From: Gymnogyps californianus
Lineage: Eukaryota; Chordata; Aves; Accipitriformes; Cathartidae
Length of the DNA: 64,000 nt
Direction of reading: 5' to 3'
Assembly: GCF_018139145.2 (NCBI RefSeq)
Contig: NC_059478.1
Coordinates: 34,513,001-34,577,000 of the forward strand
Position numbers and translations under genes: made by a program. Positions 1 through 12,500 of the stretch are shown piece by piece (position 1 is the stretch's first letter; each line of letters starts with the position of its first letter). The notes under the pieces were generated by a model, which saw nothing but the letters and a program-made list of their open reading frames with translations, was not told where the DNA came from and searched no databases.

Positions 1-520
1 TCAGAGGAGGTTCTCCGCCCGGTTCGCCCATGAGCCTGCTCGGGAGCTACCGGAAAAAGCCCGGTAGTGACGGCTATGAATCTTTGCAGCTGGTGGACAA
101 CAGCGCTGACGGAGGAGGAGGAGGAGGAGGAGGAGGCAAGGCCGGGGTCAACGCGGCGGGAGCGGGAGCGGGAGCGGGCGGCCGGAGCCCGGCGCGGCAG
201 CAGCAGCAGCAGCCGCAGCAGCCGCAGCCCCGCGCCGAGGGCGGCAGCACCATGGACAGCTCAGGTAGGGGCGGGCCCGCCGCCTCCACGGGGGTCCCCG
301 CGACACGCGTGGGGCTGTGGGGTGGAGTGCCATCCTGCCGCAGAGGGTCTGCTGCGCAACGGTGGAGTTGTGGGTTGTTGCTGCGTGGGGAAGCCCTTCT
401 AGCCGGGGACAATAGCGGCCCTTTGTCCGAGGGAGGGCGGGTGGGCTGAAGGGAACCCAGGCGAGGTTGGGGGAGCCGGGTGGGTAGCGCCGCGGAAATC
501 AGCCGCTAAAGGAGTCCTCG
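1..520. promoter_or_regulatory. DNAJC6: CpG-rich 5' region of DNAJC6
   Basis: The first half kilobase is GC-rich and rich in CpG, and it contains the first exon and its donor. It looks like the downstream part of a CpG-island promoter whose upstream part lies before the window. No TATA box or start site can be assigned. Confidence 0.6.
30..264 (+). CDS. DNAJC6: DNAJC6 exon 1 (N-terminus, residues 1-79)
   Basis: The N-terminal SLLGSYRKK and [10 protein letters not shown] segments match the long auxilin isoform. A GGA-type repeat then encodes nine glycines (28-36), followed by a Gly/Ala stretch and a glutamine-proline tract (57-67) from CAG/CCG repeats. The donor GTAGGG follows base 264, leaving phase 1. 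The ATG at 30 has a poor context (C at -3). A second in-frame ATG at 252 (residue 75) has a strong one (ACCATGG). Only 29 bases of 5' UTR lie in the window. Confidence 0.93.
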
Positions 521-3500
521 CCGTTGGCTCCTGTTTTCACCCCCGAAGAGGAAAGGGTTGTTCTGAAGCTAAAACGGAGGGAGCGTTTTGGGATCTTTCC
601 CCAACTGACTTATTTCCCAGAATCGTCGTTACTTTCCCCCCTCCCCCCTCCTCTAAAAAGCGCTCATCAAACTGAGTTGGATTAATTCTAATAGATGATG
701 CACTGCATGCACCATTTTTTTTTTTTTTTTAATCAGGGAATAGGGGACCAGATGGTCTTTATGACTGGTAATGGGATAGAGAGCTCTTCACCTCTAAATC
801 ACAGGTTCAAATTTGCCTGGATAACCAGTAATCGAGAGTACTCATCTGATGGCTTTTAAGTGATCTCTCGAAACGAACTGGCTCTGGTTCTGCTTGGTTA
901 GATGTGCCCATCGCGATGAACATCTACAGCCTTTGCAGAGAACTTCTAAAGATCAAACTTGTCCAGGGAAATACCGTGTTTAGTTAAGGGGGACCAAATT
1001 TGATGTCTGCCCATTGTAACGGGGGGGATCTTGCAGCGATACCTGTACTGTTCCATGAAAGAAAGGGGTGGGCCCAAGATAGCAAGTACTTAAAATACAT
1101 TTCCTTTGTTTTAATGTGGTAACCTCTTCTCAAGGGGAAAAAACCCTAACGACCTATGTCTGGACTTGGGTGGGGAGAGTCTTGCCTTGATTCTTTTTTT
1201 TCACATTTTCTCTGATGTAATGAGAGTCATGTTTTCCTCTTTCCCCTTGCCATTTGAATTTGCTTTCAAGAGTTCTTTTTGGGGTTGGCTTTGTTTTTTA
1301 ACTTTTTTTTACTCCTGGACTTTAGAAATGTATTTGAATTTGCTGCTATGGTATCTCTGCTACAGTTGCTTGTAATCATAGTATGTGTCAGTAGATTCTT
1401 ACTCACAGCAGGCTGCTGTGTAACAGTTATTTGGATTCTTACATCGTCATCTGCTGAGATGGTTAGATATTGCTGTCAGTTTAATATCTATTGTTAAAGC
1501 AATTATCTGAATGAGTTTCCTAGAACTTTAAGAACCAAATGCATTAGTGTTGTGGAAGGTGGCATTCGCCTCCAGCCAGGTGTGGGAGTGTGCTGCAGCT
1601 CGTGTCGAGTCACGGCTTTTGTCTGGCGTCAGCTCAGTGTATTATTTAAGCGTTGCTGTTGCAATTGTTCTGTTCCGTTTCTTCAAGCCATTTCACTCCC
1701 TGCCGAGCGGGGGGGGGGGGGAAAAGGCACTCATGGATAGCTAGGCAATACCTTTGTTTACAGGTTTTGTGCAATATTCAGCCATTTCGATTCGATTTCA
1801 GCTACTAACTCTGAAGACATTCCAGAGCAGTAATTGTATTAATGCCCTCTATCAGTTTCTAGGATGTTCTCCCCTTAAACACATGCGCTTGCTCAAGGGC
1901 TGTCTCTGGGATTTGGAAGCTAATGGTTAAGAGATCTGTGCTAACCAGACTTTGCTTCCTTTAGCTCACTTTGGTACTCTCACTGCCTAAATTTTACAGG
2001 CACTATAAATGACACACCTGGCTCTTAAGCAGCAACAAACCTCAGGCCTTAATATGGCCCTTGAATTGAGTTTATAGGATTTTTTTTTTTAATACCTTAT
2101 CTGTTTAATAAGGGCTTTTTGGCGGGTGCTTCTAAATCTTCACAAGAAATTAAAAAAAGCTGTATTGAGTGTGATGCTCTGTTCTAAACCTGAAGTCCCT
2201 ACTTGTATCTGCCTTGTTCACTTGAACACTTTATGCTGATAAATGCCTAATTTTTATCAGTTCATTGCAAAGACATTTTTCTTTGCCAAGTATGAAATTA
2301 TAAAAGCTTAAAGAACCATATCCACCCCTCAGGTGTGCTTGTGATTTCTAGTGATTTGGTAATCGAAGCTGCTCATGAATTGTGGGGCATGATTTATCTT
2401 TAATGCAGTGTGAGGATGGATAGTTTTGGGGGTGGGAAGTAGGGAGCAGTGTAAGAGAAAGACAGGAAAATAAGGTGGCTGGGGTTTTGGCCTAATAGGA
2501 GCAAGGAAAAAACCACCACCCTCTTTCTGTGTTTTGCTTTTTTAAATAGAGAATATATTAATGTTAAAAATACTTGAGACTCCTCCCACTAATGATGCCA
2601 AAATCTAAATTCCCAAGATGGGCAGTGGTACAGCATATTTCAGTTGGGAAGAGAGACCCGAATTGCTCGGGAAGGAGAAGGGTGAGATAAATTGGTGACA
2701 CGTTACGGTGCAAGGGAGGTGTGCTGCTGGGTTTTGGTGGGGCAGGGGAGCACTCTCTTCTGCGTAATTAGGTGGCAGACCCTGAAAATGAAATCCTTGA
2801 GGTGCCCTGGCCAAACCAGAGCTTGTTACGTACTTCCCACATGCCTGACCGCCCTTACGTTTCAGTTTTTCTTTTTTTTTTTTTCTTTTTTTTTTTTTCT
2901 TTTCCCTCCCCCCCGGTTTTAAATAATGGTTTCACGTGTGGCGGAACAGCTCCTGCCTGAGTTATCAAAAAGGCTGTTTGCAGCTGAGGAGTGAAACAGT
3001 CCTGAGTGCAACAACTCCGTCTCAGCAGGCAATTTGGGACACTCGGTGCAGCGGGCTGCGGGTGCAGCGCCTTGCTTTGTCTGTCTGGCAGGGCGATTGC
3101 TGCGCTTGCGCCGAACATCTCTGGGTGCAGATAAATAGCACCTTCGAGGAGTTAAATAGTTGGAGAATCAAACCTTCCTCTTCTCTCCCCACCTATTAAG
3201 TTTCATCTGTGCCAGGGCAGTGCACTCTGGGCGTAGAAAAATGGCCTGTGCCCTCTGGAAGATGTGTGTGTAGGTTAATATTAAGCAATTATAGAAGTTA
3301 GACGGGTGAGGATTTGTGCTGAAGGCAAAGTGCTGGCAATTCTGGGGCAAATTGCCGTTGGTTTAGGTAGCGTGGCTGTATTTGCTATTGCTGCAATGAT
3401 GCTAACTCACATGAGTTGAGAAAGTGGGCCCCTGTTGGGTTTTTCTGTTAATTGTTTTTAAACTAATTCAAAGTATTAGATCTTAAAGTATCATCTCTTA

Positions 3501-6500
3501 ATGTGGGCTTGCAATCTCATAAACGCCTCCTTGCAATGAAAATAATCAGCGCTTACAGCTTTGCTGTAACTTCTGAGTACTTACACTTACTGGCTTAATA
3601 TTTTTTTGGACTGGTATTGCTTAGTGTCAAAAGAAAAAAGAAAAAAACCCCAGGAACCAAGAGCACCGTGTGTGTGGGAGAGGGTTACTGCTGGAAGGCA
3701 GGATCTGATCAGGGCTGGAAAGGGAGCTGGTACTGAGGGGCTCCCGAGGGGCTCTTTGACCCTGCCGTGCCTCGGTGCCGGCATGCTGGGGGTGCAAGCA
3801 CTGGGATGGAGGGTCTGGCCAGGCTGTGTCCAGTGGCTGAGCCTGGGAAAATAAGATTTGCAAAGTCTCTGGGACTGCTAAACGCTTCTTGGTTCAGATG
3901 GTTAAAAATTCTTCTGCCGCCATCACCCGTGCCACGCAGAGGAGCGCTAACGTGAGCTGTTTAGCTGAAGTAGTGACAACTTCAGTTCCTCAAAGTAGAG
4001 CTTAGGGTACCTGCGTCCTCACAGGCAGCACGAATGGAAACTCTTGCCCACAGTGATGTCGAGCACCTCCCTCTTAGGCTTGGGTTTAGCTCAAAGGAGC
4101 CAAGAGCAGAAACTTTATTTCAGGTAGGGCGGCCATATCAGTTACTGCTGGTATCTGACGATGCTTGTGTGAGGACCTTGTCTTTGGTTGCTTTAAACTT
4201 TGCCAGACTTAAACCGGTCAGAACGAAATATTGGGCAGTGTGTGGTTTAAATCTCAGATTTAAATCTCGCAGTGTGGCCTGTTCGTACAGGGCTATGCTT
4301 AAGTTCTGCGACGCCTCGAGTGGGCATTAAAGCTCTGTGCAACTGTAGCACATGCCCTTAACTGCGGAACGTTCAGCTCCTGATGTAATGTTTTAAACAA
4401 CTCCTATGGAACGCGCTAGATGCCATACAGTAACATGATCATAGTGCATAACTCTAATGGGACCGATACGTTACTGCTAACTGCTGGTTGCTCCAGAAAG
4501 TGTGCTGGACTTGGGCTGGAAGTTTGAGGATGGAGGGAAGGGGGGATAACGGGAGACTTGAGCTGAAGCTGGCAGGACACAAAACATTGCGAGTTCAAAA
4601 AACAAATTCCAAGAAGAGCATCTGTGTCGTCTCCTTTTGTCCCTTTATTTTTAAGGCTCTGAAAGTGCTCATAAGATGAGAAGCAGGCAGTGAAGAAGCA
4701 ATTTATTTAGGTTTTTGCTGTGGCATTCAGTAATGCTTTCTTAGCAGCTGGCTGAGCATTGAAAGAAGAAGAGGTTCTAGGAAATAAGATATAAAAGTAA
4801 CAGCAAGGATACATGTTGTGAAAAGAAAAAAACTCTTTTCTGTGCTCTTCTGTGGTGTTTATAAACTAGCTAATCTACAAAATAGCTTTTAAACACTCGG
4901 GGGATAGAGTTGCTTGTGCTACGTGCTTCCTCAGGCAGAGTAACCGCCAAAGAAAAGCGTTTTAAATAAATTGCAAGTGTTGAAGCTGAGATTTCTTGAA
5001 CTGTTTTACACTTGCAAACATAATCTCTTGTACTCTGGTGATTCCTTTTCACTGAGTCAGAAGAGAGACATCTCCATGTCACTGGCACAGGGACAAAGAC
5101 CGTCGCTGACAATGTTGTCTTGTATTCTCTTCTAGCTGCATTTTCAAACGGGGAGGTTCGGTTTAATAACTCTTTTGTTCGGTTGGTGTTTTTTGGACAC
5201 TTGAATGATTTGGTGTTGGCAGTAGTGCTTTTCTTTTTTTGTTGTTTTGACAGGGAGGAGAAGCAGAGAGAATGTCAATCAACTTCAAAGACGGATTTCG
5301 TGGTTTTTGCTAGTAGTTCAGTATTCCAGCCTCACACGTGTTTTGTTCGCTGTAGTACGCGCTTCATGAGGAAAAATAGATAACAAATGAAACAAATTTG
5401 GCACAGTACTGGGGGGTGATCCTCCCCCCGCCCCAACATCGCTACCCTTCTAAAAAAGGAAGCAAAAACCCCCTCTTCATGGAAATCCTCCATATTGCTT
5501 AGTTAATGGTGCAAGCGGCATTCTTTAGTTACTATTTCTTGAGCAAAAGCAGAAATATCTTAATTCTTCAAATTTCCATGAAGTTTACATTTAGGCAGCC
5601 TCAAATGAACCTTCAAATAAAAAGCCTTGGGCTCATACAATATTAGTTCTAGCATTTTATCATAGACAAGCACAAAAAGAAGTCCTTGAGCTTCGCTACC
5701 CTACAGCGTGCTACGTGCTGCCAGCGGCTCCGAGCGCTTCCCGGGGGAGCTCAGGGACCCTGTCCCAGCCCACACACAGAAAACTGAGGCACAGAAAGGG
5801 ACCGTGGCTTCCTGTGGGATGGGGAATCCAGCTTCTCCTGTAGTTGGAGCAGTATGCAAGGAGGGAGGTAACGCTGCCTGCCTGGACGTGCGTTGCCCAA
5901 CAGCAGCAGAAATGCCCAGAAATCTCCCTGTACCAGCGATTCCTTACGGTGTGAACCCAAACCTATTCCTATTCGAAGCATCTCCTTTAGGAGCTTCTCG
6001 GTTCCTCCTATCTCCTCTCCTTCCTCCCAATGTCTATAGTATATGAGCTCCTTGTAAGCTTATAATGGCTTTATTTTCCCAGCCTAACTTGATCTGAAAA
6101 GGATGATCATAGCTTTTGGGAGCGAGAAGGGCAGAACAACACGGGGTGACCCTTCTGTTAGAGGTAAAGCTGCCAAGAAGTTCTTGGGCAGGTAGTAATG
6201 CAACTTTGGGTCTTGAGGCAGTTTCTATCTATTCCAGGCAAAAAGTCTGGATAGGTGCAGTGCCAACTGATTGCTGGAAAGTTGCAGTAAAAAACCCCAA
6301 AGAAACAAGCAAAAAAACCCCCCAAACCCAACAAAAAACCCCCAACTACTCCCTCACTTGAATAAATTACTGAAAATGTCTTAATGCTCGGGAAGCCTGC
6401 ACCACAAGATGGGTCTGCGCTGAACCCTCCGTGCACTGAACTGGTCCTTACGGTGGAAGGGGCAGATACTGACTGGGGAGCAGTGGCTTTGGCAGCTGCC

Positions 6501-9500
6501 TGCGCTGCCTATCCTTGCCTCCTGAAAGCTGGAAACTCTTTCTGTGCTTACCTCCTGTAGCCCATCCTCTCCCAGCTTGGCGTAGTATTGCTTATAGAGT
6601 TGCAGTTTGTCTTACTGCCTCTGTCTGTGTCTTATGCTAATTGCCTGCTTAGGAAAGAAATACTCTGGCTTTACCCCTGTGTTAGAGCTGGCTGTGTTCT
6701 GGGGGAGACTCGCCTCCGGTGAATCCAGCTTTCCCCTCCTGCTCAAGAACCGCTGGGTTTTGTCTTGAGCAGTCTTATCGTTAACACGCTTATTGCCAAG
6801 CTGCATGGGTTTTGGGGTGAGGCATAATACTGGTTTATAATCTTGTGTGATTTGTGATCTGATGAGCCCTTGTCGTGGCTCGTAGTGCATCTCCCTCTGC
6901 TTCCCTGTGCCCTCATAGAGTCCAAACATCTTTATAGCCTGATTTTAAACTTCCCTTTGGCCACGCTGAAGTCATTCCCCTTTAACCTCTTTTCCTGGGA
7001 TTACACCTGCTAAAGCAGCCTTCTGCTTGCATGCCTCCACGATGTGTTTTAAAGCATCAGGCCGAGTGAAACCTGGGTTTGGGGGTCTCAGCGATGGCGT
7101 TATCAAATGGTAGGAGCCTGTTCTGCTGCTGTTGTCCTGCGGTTCTACTCTGCACGTGTTTCGCTGTTTATTTTTACAGAATAACACTTTAAGATATCTG
7201 TGCTTAGCCTTGTAGGGAATCTAACTCTACCAGGAATCTGGGACAGGGAGGAGGAGGGGATAGATGAGACTGGTAGCAAAAAAAAAAAAAGGAAAAAAAT
7301 CGGTCTTCAAGGTCTGTGTGAGTCTGAGGAACTTCCCAAGTAATTTCTGTAGGTAGAAGCACTCTCCTTTGCTGCGAATGCCCCTTTATTGCTCTTGTAG
7401 CTGCCTCTGTTGCTGCTGATTTCTCCCCAGCCCCTTTGCAAACCACCACTCAGTGCCTATTAAAAAGTTGAGGTAGTTATGACACTTGGGCTACGTCTGA
7501 TCTAAGAGAGGATGTAAGTGCATATAATGGCATAGATGTTTTAGAGTCTTTACTTAAATGTGATCAAGCTCAGCTGTCCAGAAGAGAGCTATGTGCTGGA
7601 AGGAACGGTTAGGGAGGATTGGGCTTCAGGGCGCTAAGACTGTGCTCTTAAAAGGTAGTTAACAAATGAAGCACTCGGATCTAAACGCTATCGATTATCG
7701 CTGGATGCAAAGGAGCCACCTGCCCAGAGATTTTCATTTAGAAATACCTGCCACCCTCCCCCTTGAAACGGGAGTTTAAACTGTTCCAGTAATGTCTGCA
7801 AATTGATTTGCAGTGCCCTGAAAGACGAAGTGCTGAGCATGGAAGATAGACTCAGTGTGGGGGACGGCAGGAGCTGGGGATGCTGTGGGTACCCAGGGAT
7901 GTGGGGCTCTGCTCTGCCTGGGTCAGTTTGGCTGTCCGTCGATTTTTTGCACACATATACCCCTCCATATGTGACGTACCTATATGAGGATGCTCTAATA
8001 ATGTTGCGGCAGGGGTGCCTGCACCAGGGCTGCTCCTGCTCCCCTCCGCACGCTGCGTGGGCTCTCGTGCAATGCCGAGGTGAAGCCCGTAAATACGACG
8101 CTGGGGCCATGGCAGCCTGGCTTGATATCCCTTAATGCTGGCGTGAAATCGCGTCCCGCATTACACAGGCTTTGCTGGGAGAGCTGCGTGTGGGAGGAAC
8201 GTGAGCTGCGGCTGCTCCTCCGCTGGCTGGCAGGGCTGCTGGGGGGAGGCAGAAGCACAAATAATAGTATCATTTTTTTGCTGAGTGTTCCTTAAAAACA
8301 ATTCGGGTTTTGTTGCTGAAGCCACAACAACAGCGGCTCAACTTCTTTCAGTTCGGGGACCTTTAAAAGGGCCCTTTCTGCTGAGGCACAGGGCAACCTC
8401 CACCGCATCCCTTGCTCCCCTTTCACGCCGTGCCCTGTAAATAGTCTGGGGGGGGGAAAGACAAGCAAACAACCCCCCCGCCCCAGAAATACTTTGTGGG
8501 GAGGGAGAAGGCTGTGGTGAGTGGCTAAAAACTCCCAGAAATGTGGAATTTGGGACATGTACGCAGCAGCTAACAAGTTTTTTCTCATCATAGTGTCAGG
8601 CTCTCACGGTACCATAGAAAGAGAATACAGAGGAGCATTTAGTACTCCTAAACTAACCTCTTTTTTGGGAGGGTGGGAGATGAAGGCTTTAATGCTTTTC
8701 TAGAGAAGAACCACGGTGAGGAACCGGGAAGGTTTAGCTCTTGCCTTGCTCCATCTCTAAAGAAAGCACAGGCAGTAGCTCTCTAAGCTTAAAAAAAAAA
8801 AAAAAAAAAAATAGTTTGACATTGAAGATACTATTACATATAGTCTGGGCAGACTGAGGTAAACCTGCTTCCTTTCCTATGGTTTCATGTCTGCTTTTTG
8901 TCTGCCCTTTACAGGCGAAAAGGGTCTGTTTACTCTTGCTAAGTATCCTATGAAACACAGTACTTCACTGCCCGATCTTCAATTTCTAGACGTCTTGCTT
9001 TCACCTCCCTGCTCTCAAGCTAAGTATTGCTTCATCAGCATAAATATTCAGACTGACACAGTCTTAAATGCCTTTTAAATGTTGGCTCATTTCCCTCTTA
9101 ATTCTCTGGAGAGGTGGAATTCGTGCCCTGTGGTTTGTAGGGTTTGTGGGTTGCCTGAGGGGGCTGGTGCTCAGGAACCCCCCAGGCAGACGAGGGCCAT
9201 GATGTGCAGATCTTGCAGGGAAAGCTTCCAAATCGGGCATTTCTCGCTCGTCCCAAGCAGCGAGCATCTTCATCAGGTGGTGGTAGTGTGGTACCCTCTG
9301 CTGCTGGCTCCTCCGTGGTCCTGTGAAGCCTCTGGCTGCAGGTGATGGTGGCTGGTGCCCCCATCACGCAGGGTCACACCCGCTTCATTCACCCATTTCT
9401 GGCCCCAAACCCCAGCCTTTAGAACAAGACTGGTTTAAGTGTCTTCACTTTTGGCACTAGGCACAAACACTACTCGTGGGACTGCAGCAGGAGGAGTTGA

Positions 9501-12500
9501 GGCGACGTGGTCCTTCGTGGGGGTACGGGAGGAGGGAGGTATTTCCCTTCTGGATACAGCGCCGTTTCTTCTCCGTCCATGTGCAGAAGATGAGTTTCCT
9601 AGTTTGGCTAACATATACACTTTGACAGTTTTGCTCTACTAAGGGAAGACAGATAACAGCGGGTCTCTTTTGACAGTATCGATGAGTATTAGTCTCTCCT
9701 TAAGCTCCCAACACCCCAAAGCTGTCCTGCTAAAGCACTTCACGTCGCTCTGGCGTAACGCCTGTGCCTTTGGTGAGCAGGTCATGGTGGGACAGCAGGC
9801 AGAGGAGCCGTGCTCAGCTGTTCCTGTACAGGAGTGCGTCCTTCTGAACTTCCCTGGTGACCACAGCGTTCTCCTCTGAAGCTGTGCACCCGCTGCGGTG
9901 GGACATGTCTATAGGGATGCAGTGTTTGCTGCGGTGTCTTGGCAATCTTTCTGCCTTGGGAGGAGAAGTTCTCCTGCACTGCACATCCTTCTCCTGATAC
10001 TCTGTAAAATTAGCTAGAGAGCAAGGAGAGAGCTTAAGTGCTTTAATTAAGACTTCTACGCTCTCCAGCTCCCATGCTGGTACAGCACAAGGCTGGTGCT
10101 GTTAGCAGAGGCTCCTTCAGTTGTAATCTGTCCAGAGAAATCCCACCCTTTGGCTGATGATGAGTAAGGACTGGGATAGGAACGCTACTATCTGACATAT
10201 TTTAGTTTTGTAAGGAGATGCAGTAGGTTGTCGCTTTATTTGATGACTGTTGAAGGTTTATTCTGAAGGCAGAATAGTCTCAGAGCAGGCGTTGACTCAG
10301 AGCAAGTACCTTCAGCCAGAACAAATACAAAGTTCAACTTGTCAACTGAACGGATGAAGTTGTCTCTCTTCCACGCCACTCCATTGACTTGAAGCGCTTC
10401 AGTGAGGAGATCATCATTGCCATCACCTACCAGAGCTATTCAAGAAGAGCCGTCCCATGCATCTCGGGCGTGCTTTGCAGGGCGTGCGCAGCAGTAAAAC
10501 CACGCCATTAGAAGTTCCTTTATTAGGAAATGAAAAGGCTGCCGTGAGCAAGCGATCCCTCTGAAACCTGTGCTACAAATACAGGTCAGAAGCATGTCTC
10601 TGAAGCGCACTAAGCCTTTCGGGGAATGTCCAATAACTGGGTTAATAAAGAGTTCTTGCCGTGTAAGGAACAGGATGCATCTCATATACATAGAGACTAA
10701 TTCTCCATAATGAGACTTCTAGACAGCAACTCCAACCCATGGTCAACACTACCTGAACTGCTATGTGATAGCGTGCCGAAAACTGGGATCTGAGCCGCGT
10801 GGCAGGCTCCTGCCTTGTTCACTTGCAGCAAACTATTTCTGTGCGGACAAGCTTGCGCGCTCCTGTTTCTGCTGTAGCAGAAGATGCTTTTGGAGCTTGT
10901 GTGGGGTCTGTGAGTGTTAATTTTGGCTTTGGCTGCAGCATAAGCAAATGTGCGCATGGGATGCAGCTCCTGGTGGGATGGAGGGGAGGAAGGGGGTGTC
11001 GTGTGCCTCAGGCACTTCATTGTAGTACAAAATGCGCCTTTTGCCTTTGTGTTAAGGGAGAGAACTATTTCTCTCTTCTGGGTTTACCACCCGACTCTGG
11101 TAGGAAGATCTTTCCGAGCAGGGAAATGCCATTATGCTGCTAACTCAATATCCTGACCAAGCTAGTGGTGATCACCTTATCTGCACGGTGAAACCTGAAC
11201 CTCCTGCCTGCCGGGCTCCGACAGGGAGCAACGACGGGCTCATCCCTTCAGACTCAGCAAGCGTCCTTGGTCCTTCTTCTACCGCAGAATAGGTCATAGT
11301 CCTCTGCAGGTTGGCCAGTGTGCTTGAGGGAAAACTCAACTGCTCTTTTCTCAGGACTTATACGTTCAAGAAAAGCAAACCTATGAAGACAGCTGTCTCT
11401 GAGCGTGGTTCAGGGACGTGCAATGGCAGTGGTAGGTGATGCCCGGTGAGGTGGCTGATTTCCACAGGAGACGTGTGGGACATGGAGCTCAGCCCTCCTT
11501 GTCCTGGTGCCCCGTTCCAGCGGCTGCTGCACGTGGCCCAGGGAACCGCAGCCGTCCTTTGGAAAGGTCTGCAGTAGCTCTGAAGGTCTCCATTTACAAG
11601 AAGGACTTAGCACATTTCAAATTTTTTTGGGCTGTTCTTGTGGGTTTCTGTACATATTGTCAGGTTCGTGTGTTTAATGCATTAACCCTTTCTGCTCCTT
11701 TATACATCTTTATGCTTTGTACGAGACGCTGCCTAGCAGAGGAGCCTTTGAATATATTAATTTCGTTCTTCTGTGAACAGTCTGTGGAGACTGTATCATT
11801 CCTAGTAACTGAGAAAGACTGTCTTTGTCAGCACTGAGGATGCTGCTCTCATCCAGTGACTAAAAGATACCCGAGCAAATTGCTGCACCTGGTGTAGTAC
11901 CAAGTGCTGCTATGTCGTAAGCTTCCTCAATAGCTTCACAATAGCTAAGTAATGCTTGCTTCATGTTAATTCTTAAATGCTAGTTTTGTGCTCATGGTTA
12001 AGTAGCACCAGCTTGCATTTCTTCATTAGCCATCCTTTCTGTCTCTCTGTTTTATTGTACATGGGAAACTTGGAATTAATTGCTGCTGCTGCTTTTAGAA
12101 ATATAGTGAAATTCTCATTCTCTCGCTCTGTCTCTTCCCCCCTTCCCTCCCCTTTGGGTTGATTTCTAAAGATTCTAGTTGTTCCATACTCTTGAAGCCT
12201 TTCTGTTGCTCTCCTACAGCATTTCCAGCAATAAAATTTGTCCAGTACCATTGGTCCTCTGATCCTTTTGCCTCCCTTCCCCTGTTCCAGGTTACCACCT
12301 TTCTGCCTTCCTTTCTTTTAAAAGTTGACCTGCAGAACTGAGAGTACCTTTTGAACATTACCTTCTCCTTCCACCCCTGGCTCTCCTAGCACAGAGTAAT
12401 ACGAAAGCAAAGTTTTTGAAGAGAGATCAAACACTGATTCCCTACTTGGAAGCCAACGATCTACTTCGATATTTTTTTTCTCCCCCTCTTTTTTTTTTTT

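Noticed and set aside
67..402. Polyglutamate/arginine frame overlapping DNAJC6 exon 1
   Set aside because: It is a shifted frame of the GGA/CAG repeats that runs through the exon 1 donor into the intron.
7688..8110. 140-codon minus-strand frame in DNAJC6 intron 1
   Set aside because: Composition-driven, no known domains, and overlapped by another long frame on the plus strand.
11436..11837. 133-codon frame in DNAJC6 intron 1
   Set aside because: No recognisable protein, no splice context, and the first codons are not a clear start. Treated as chance.
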